NCBI GenBank assembly: GCA_020186115.1
Contig: WSYJ01000135.1
Span: 124,001-188,000, forward strand
Reading direction: 5' to 3'
Length of the DNA stretch: 64,000 nt
Origin: Histomonas meleagridis
Taxonomy: Eukaryota > Parabasalia > Tritrichomonadida > Dientamoebidae
Part shown: piece by piece, positions 62,283-64,000 of the stretch
Numbering within the stretch: the first letter of the stretch is position 1
How the letters are laid out: the number at the start of each line of letters is the position of its first letter
The notes under the pieces: generated by a model
Told to the model about the DNA's origin: nothing
The model's input: the letters and a program-made list of their open reading frames with translations, nothing else
Databases searched by the model: none
Position numbers and translations under genes: made by a program

Positions 62283-64000
62283 ATGTTTTTGGTGAATCAT
62301 TTTGTTGCCATCGTTTCTTTTATATATTTCATACATGAATTTAGAGCTTCACATACTAATGTCAGTTCAAACATCAATAAAATCTTATATCTACACACCA
62401 TTAAAAAAGATTATAATAAAATTGGAAAAGAATCACATATTTCAAGATTTCCAACATATGTTGGATGTAGTTCTTATTGTGATTTTTCATTTTGGAAAAT
62501 GCATTTTTATGATAAATCTTATAATGATTATACTTACTTATGTTTTCATACCAATGACATTAATAAATTCAAGAAGAATATAGCAGCAAATAATTATTCT
62601 TCCATTATAACATTCATAATCTTAGCATTAGCTTCAGCAGAAATTTTGTTCGAATCAAAGGAGAAAAAACTCAAAAACTTATTGAATGATTTGAAAATGC
62701 CAAATTTATTATTTCACATATTTTTCATAAATTCATTTCAAAGTTTTGAATCAGGCACACTCACAATTAATTCTGATGATGATTTCCTCGAAGATTATAG
62801 CCAATTTATGTATTCAACATATCATGTTGTTATCGGAAATGGAGTAACACAAATTCCAGATGCAGAATTCGCAAATTGGAATATAAACACAGCTTATATT
62901 GGTGATTCAGTTACGAGAATTGGTGTTATTGCTTTTCAATCATGCAGTTATCTGCATTCAATATACATCGGGAAGAGTGTTACAAAAATTTATGCAGCAT
63001 CCTTTTCGGGTGTTTCAAATCTAAAATGCATATTTTTTAGTGGTGTGAAAGAGCCAACAATATCGCAATATCGGTGGTTCACAACTGCTTTTGATGATTA
63101 TTTAGAAATGATAGTAATGGTTCCTTCAAATTATGAAGGAAATAGTTTTGATATTTTTGATGTTACCAAAGGAATAATTCTTGATGAGTGTCGCGATTTG
63201 GGATGGGAAATTCCAACTGTTACTCCAACAAATACGTTTACCAAATCAAATGCATTTACCAAGTCAAATACTTTCACTAAATCAAATTCATTTAGTATAT
63301 CAAATACATTCACTAAATCAAATTCATTTACTAAGTCAAATACATTCACTAAATCAAATTCATTTACCAAGTCAAATACATTCACTAAATCAAGTGCATT
63401 TACCAAATCAAATACATTCACTAAATCAAATGCATTTACTAAATCAAATACATTCACTAAATCAAATGCATTTACTAAATCAAATGCATTTACTAAATCA
63501 AATACTTTTACCAAGTCAAATACATTCACTAAATCAAGTTCATTCACTAAATCAAGTTCATTCACTAAGTCAAATGCATTCACTAAGTCGAATACTTTTT
63601 TTCAGTCAAATGCAATTTCAGATTTCACTTTCACATTTTCATATATTTTAACTCATTCACTACGAATTACAGAAACATTTTCATTCACATTAATCATTTC
63701 GAATTCATTTGTAGTTACGATGTACAATTCGAGTTATTTCTATACATTAACCAAATTTTTAAATTACAATTATACAATAATTAAATATTCTCAATACTTA
63801 ACTATTATTTCCAATTACTTTACTATTTATCAACAAAATTACAAAACAAATAATCAGAAAAATGACACAATAATCATTGTAATTGTTGTAATAATAATTG
63901 TTGTAATTATTTTGGTTATAATTTCAATTTTCTTGATAAGGAGAATAAAAATCACAAAACAAATAACATCAGAAGTTATTACCGAAGAAGAAAATAATTC
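62283..64000 (+). CDS. BspA-like (TpLRR) surface membrane protein with FTKSN stalk (3' end outside window)
   Basis: Open from the ATG at 62283 to the window end (572 codons). The N-terminus (MFLVNHFVAIVSFIYFI) may be a signal peptide. Residues ~175-260 hold BspA-type leucine-rich repeats: AEFANWNINTAYIGDSVTRI, GVIAFQSCSYLHSIYIGKS and AASFSGVSNLKCIFFSG. A stalk of hexapeptides (FTKSNA, FTKSNT, FTKSSS; ~21 units at about 63236-63610) follows. Then a Ser/Thr/Tyr-rich part and one transmembrane helix (IIIVIVVIIIVVIILVIISI, about 540-559) with a basic, then acidic cytoplasmic tail. BspA-like proteins are a very large family in trichomonads and thought to act at the cell surface in host or microbe contact. 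The short LRR part relative to the stalk is notable. Confidence 0.85.
   Translation, partial: MFLVNHFVAIVSFIYFIHEFRASHTNVSSNINKILYLHTIKKDYNKIGKESHISRFPTYVGCSSYCDFSFWKMHFYDKSYNDYTYLCFHTNDINKFKKNIAANNYSSIITFIILALASAEILFESKEKKLKNLLNDLKMPNLLFHIFFINSFQSFESGTLTINSDDDFLEDYSQFMYSTYHVVIGNGVTQIPDAEFANWNINTAYIGDSVTRIGVIAFQSCSYLHSIYIGKSVTKIYAASFSGVSNLKCIFFSGVKEPTISQYRWFTTAFDDYLEMIVMVPSNYEGNSFDIFDVTKGIILDECRDLGWEIPTVTPTNTFTKSNAFTKSNTFTKSNSFSISNTFTKSNSFTKSNTFTKSNSFTKSNTFTKSSAFTKSNTFTKSNAFTKSNTFTKSNAFTKSNAFTKSNTFTKSNTFTKSSSFTKSSSFTKSNAFTKSNTFFQSNAISDFTFTFSYILTHSLRITETFSFTLIISNSFVVTMYNSSYFYTLTKFLNYNYTIIKYSQYLTIISNYFTIYQQNYKTNNQKNDTIIIVIVVIIIVVIILVIISIFLIRRIKITKQITSEVITEEENN
63236..63610 (+). repeat. 18-bp tandem repeat encoding the FTKSN stalk
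   Basis: The unit is about 18 bp: CATTCACTAAATCAAATG with T/C and A/G changes, about 21 copies. It encodes six residues, so length changes keep the frame. The unit-to-unit pattern (A, T, S alternating in the last residue) hints at a 36-bp higher-order unit. Confidence 0.85.

Noticed and set aside
63131-63651. ORFs in other frames over the FTKSN repeat (LVNxFDLVNx and QIHSLNQ types)
   Set aside because: They are mirror readings of the 18-bp repeat; the FTKSN frame continues from a signal peptide through LRRs to a membrane helix.
1-64000. tRNA, rRNA or snRNA genes
   Set aside because: I looked for B-box-like GTTCGAATC strings and cloverleaf-like stretches and found only coding-sequence hits; a covariance-model scan would be needed to be certain.

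Overview
The window is AT-rich nuclear DNA of a trichomonad (Parabasalia), most likely Tritrichomonas-like, though the species cannot be fixed from sequence alone. The grounds are: single-exon genes with very short upstream regions; TCACTTTT initiator-like elements just before several ATGs; a gene resembling the Trichomonas initiator-binding protein IBP39; flagellar genes; a 7TM-RGS protein; a BspA-like leucine-rich-repeat surface protein; and an expanded family of ankyrin proteins with a DUF3447-type N-terminus.

Layout. 1-4.2 kb: 5' part of an FG nucleoporin (NUP54-like, minus), a PP2C phosphatase and a secreted S9 prolyl-oligopeptidase-family peptidase. 4.25-13.3 kb: an 86-bp tandem repeat, then a minus-strand ankyrin locus with about 40 nearly identical units of about 170 bp. 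14.4-23.5 kb: 7TM-RGS protein, a 1700-residue ASH/MSP-domain protein and an IBP39-like factor. 24-30 kb: a truncated second copy of the first ankyrin locus, a divergent intact ankyrin gene, and a frameshifted alpha-actinin fragment. 30-34 kb: a DUF4241-like protein and a poly(A) polymerase. 34.8-37.1 kb: a decayed ankyrin gene and another gene relic. 37.5-41.9 kb: a Yip1-family membrane protein and a CFAP57-like WD40/coiled-coil protein. 42.3-47.9 kb: a large, diverged ankyrin gene. 48.2-61.3 kb: a small Q/N-rich protein, alpha/beta hydrolase, zinc finger, PCID2, an ARM-like protein, a coiled-coil protein, an SRRM1-like PWI/RS protein, a Rab GTPase and another coiled-coil protein. 62.3-64 kb: a BspA-like membrane protein that runs off the end.

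The genes cover general cell functions: mRNA processing and export (poly(A) polymerase, SRRM1-like, PCID2, NUP54), flagellum (CFAP57, probably the ASH protein), trafficking (Rab, Yip1) and G-protein signalling (RGS). Nothing suggests operons.

The most unusual structure is in the ankyrin loci. Each 30-codon ankyrin module is open and intact, including in strongly diverged arrays. The modules are separated by stop-containing spacers whose lengths fall almost only on 60/63 or 80/83 nt. The spacers lack the known trichomonad splice motifs and have no consistent GT...AG ends. This looks like one unconventional intervening sequence per repeat and is the best candidate here for something undescribed. 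I counted the lengths by hand; no RNA data were available.
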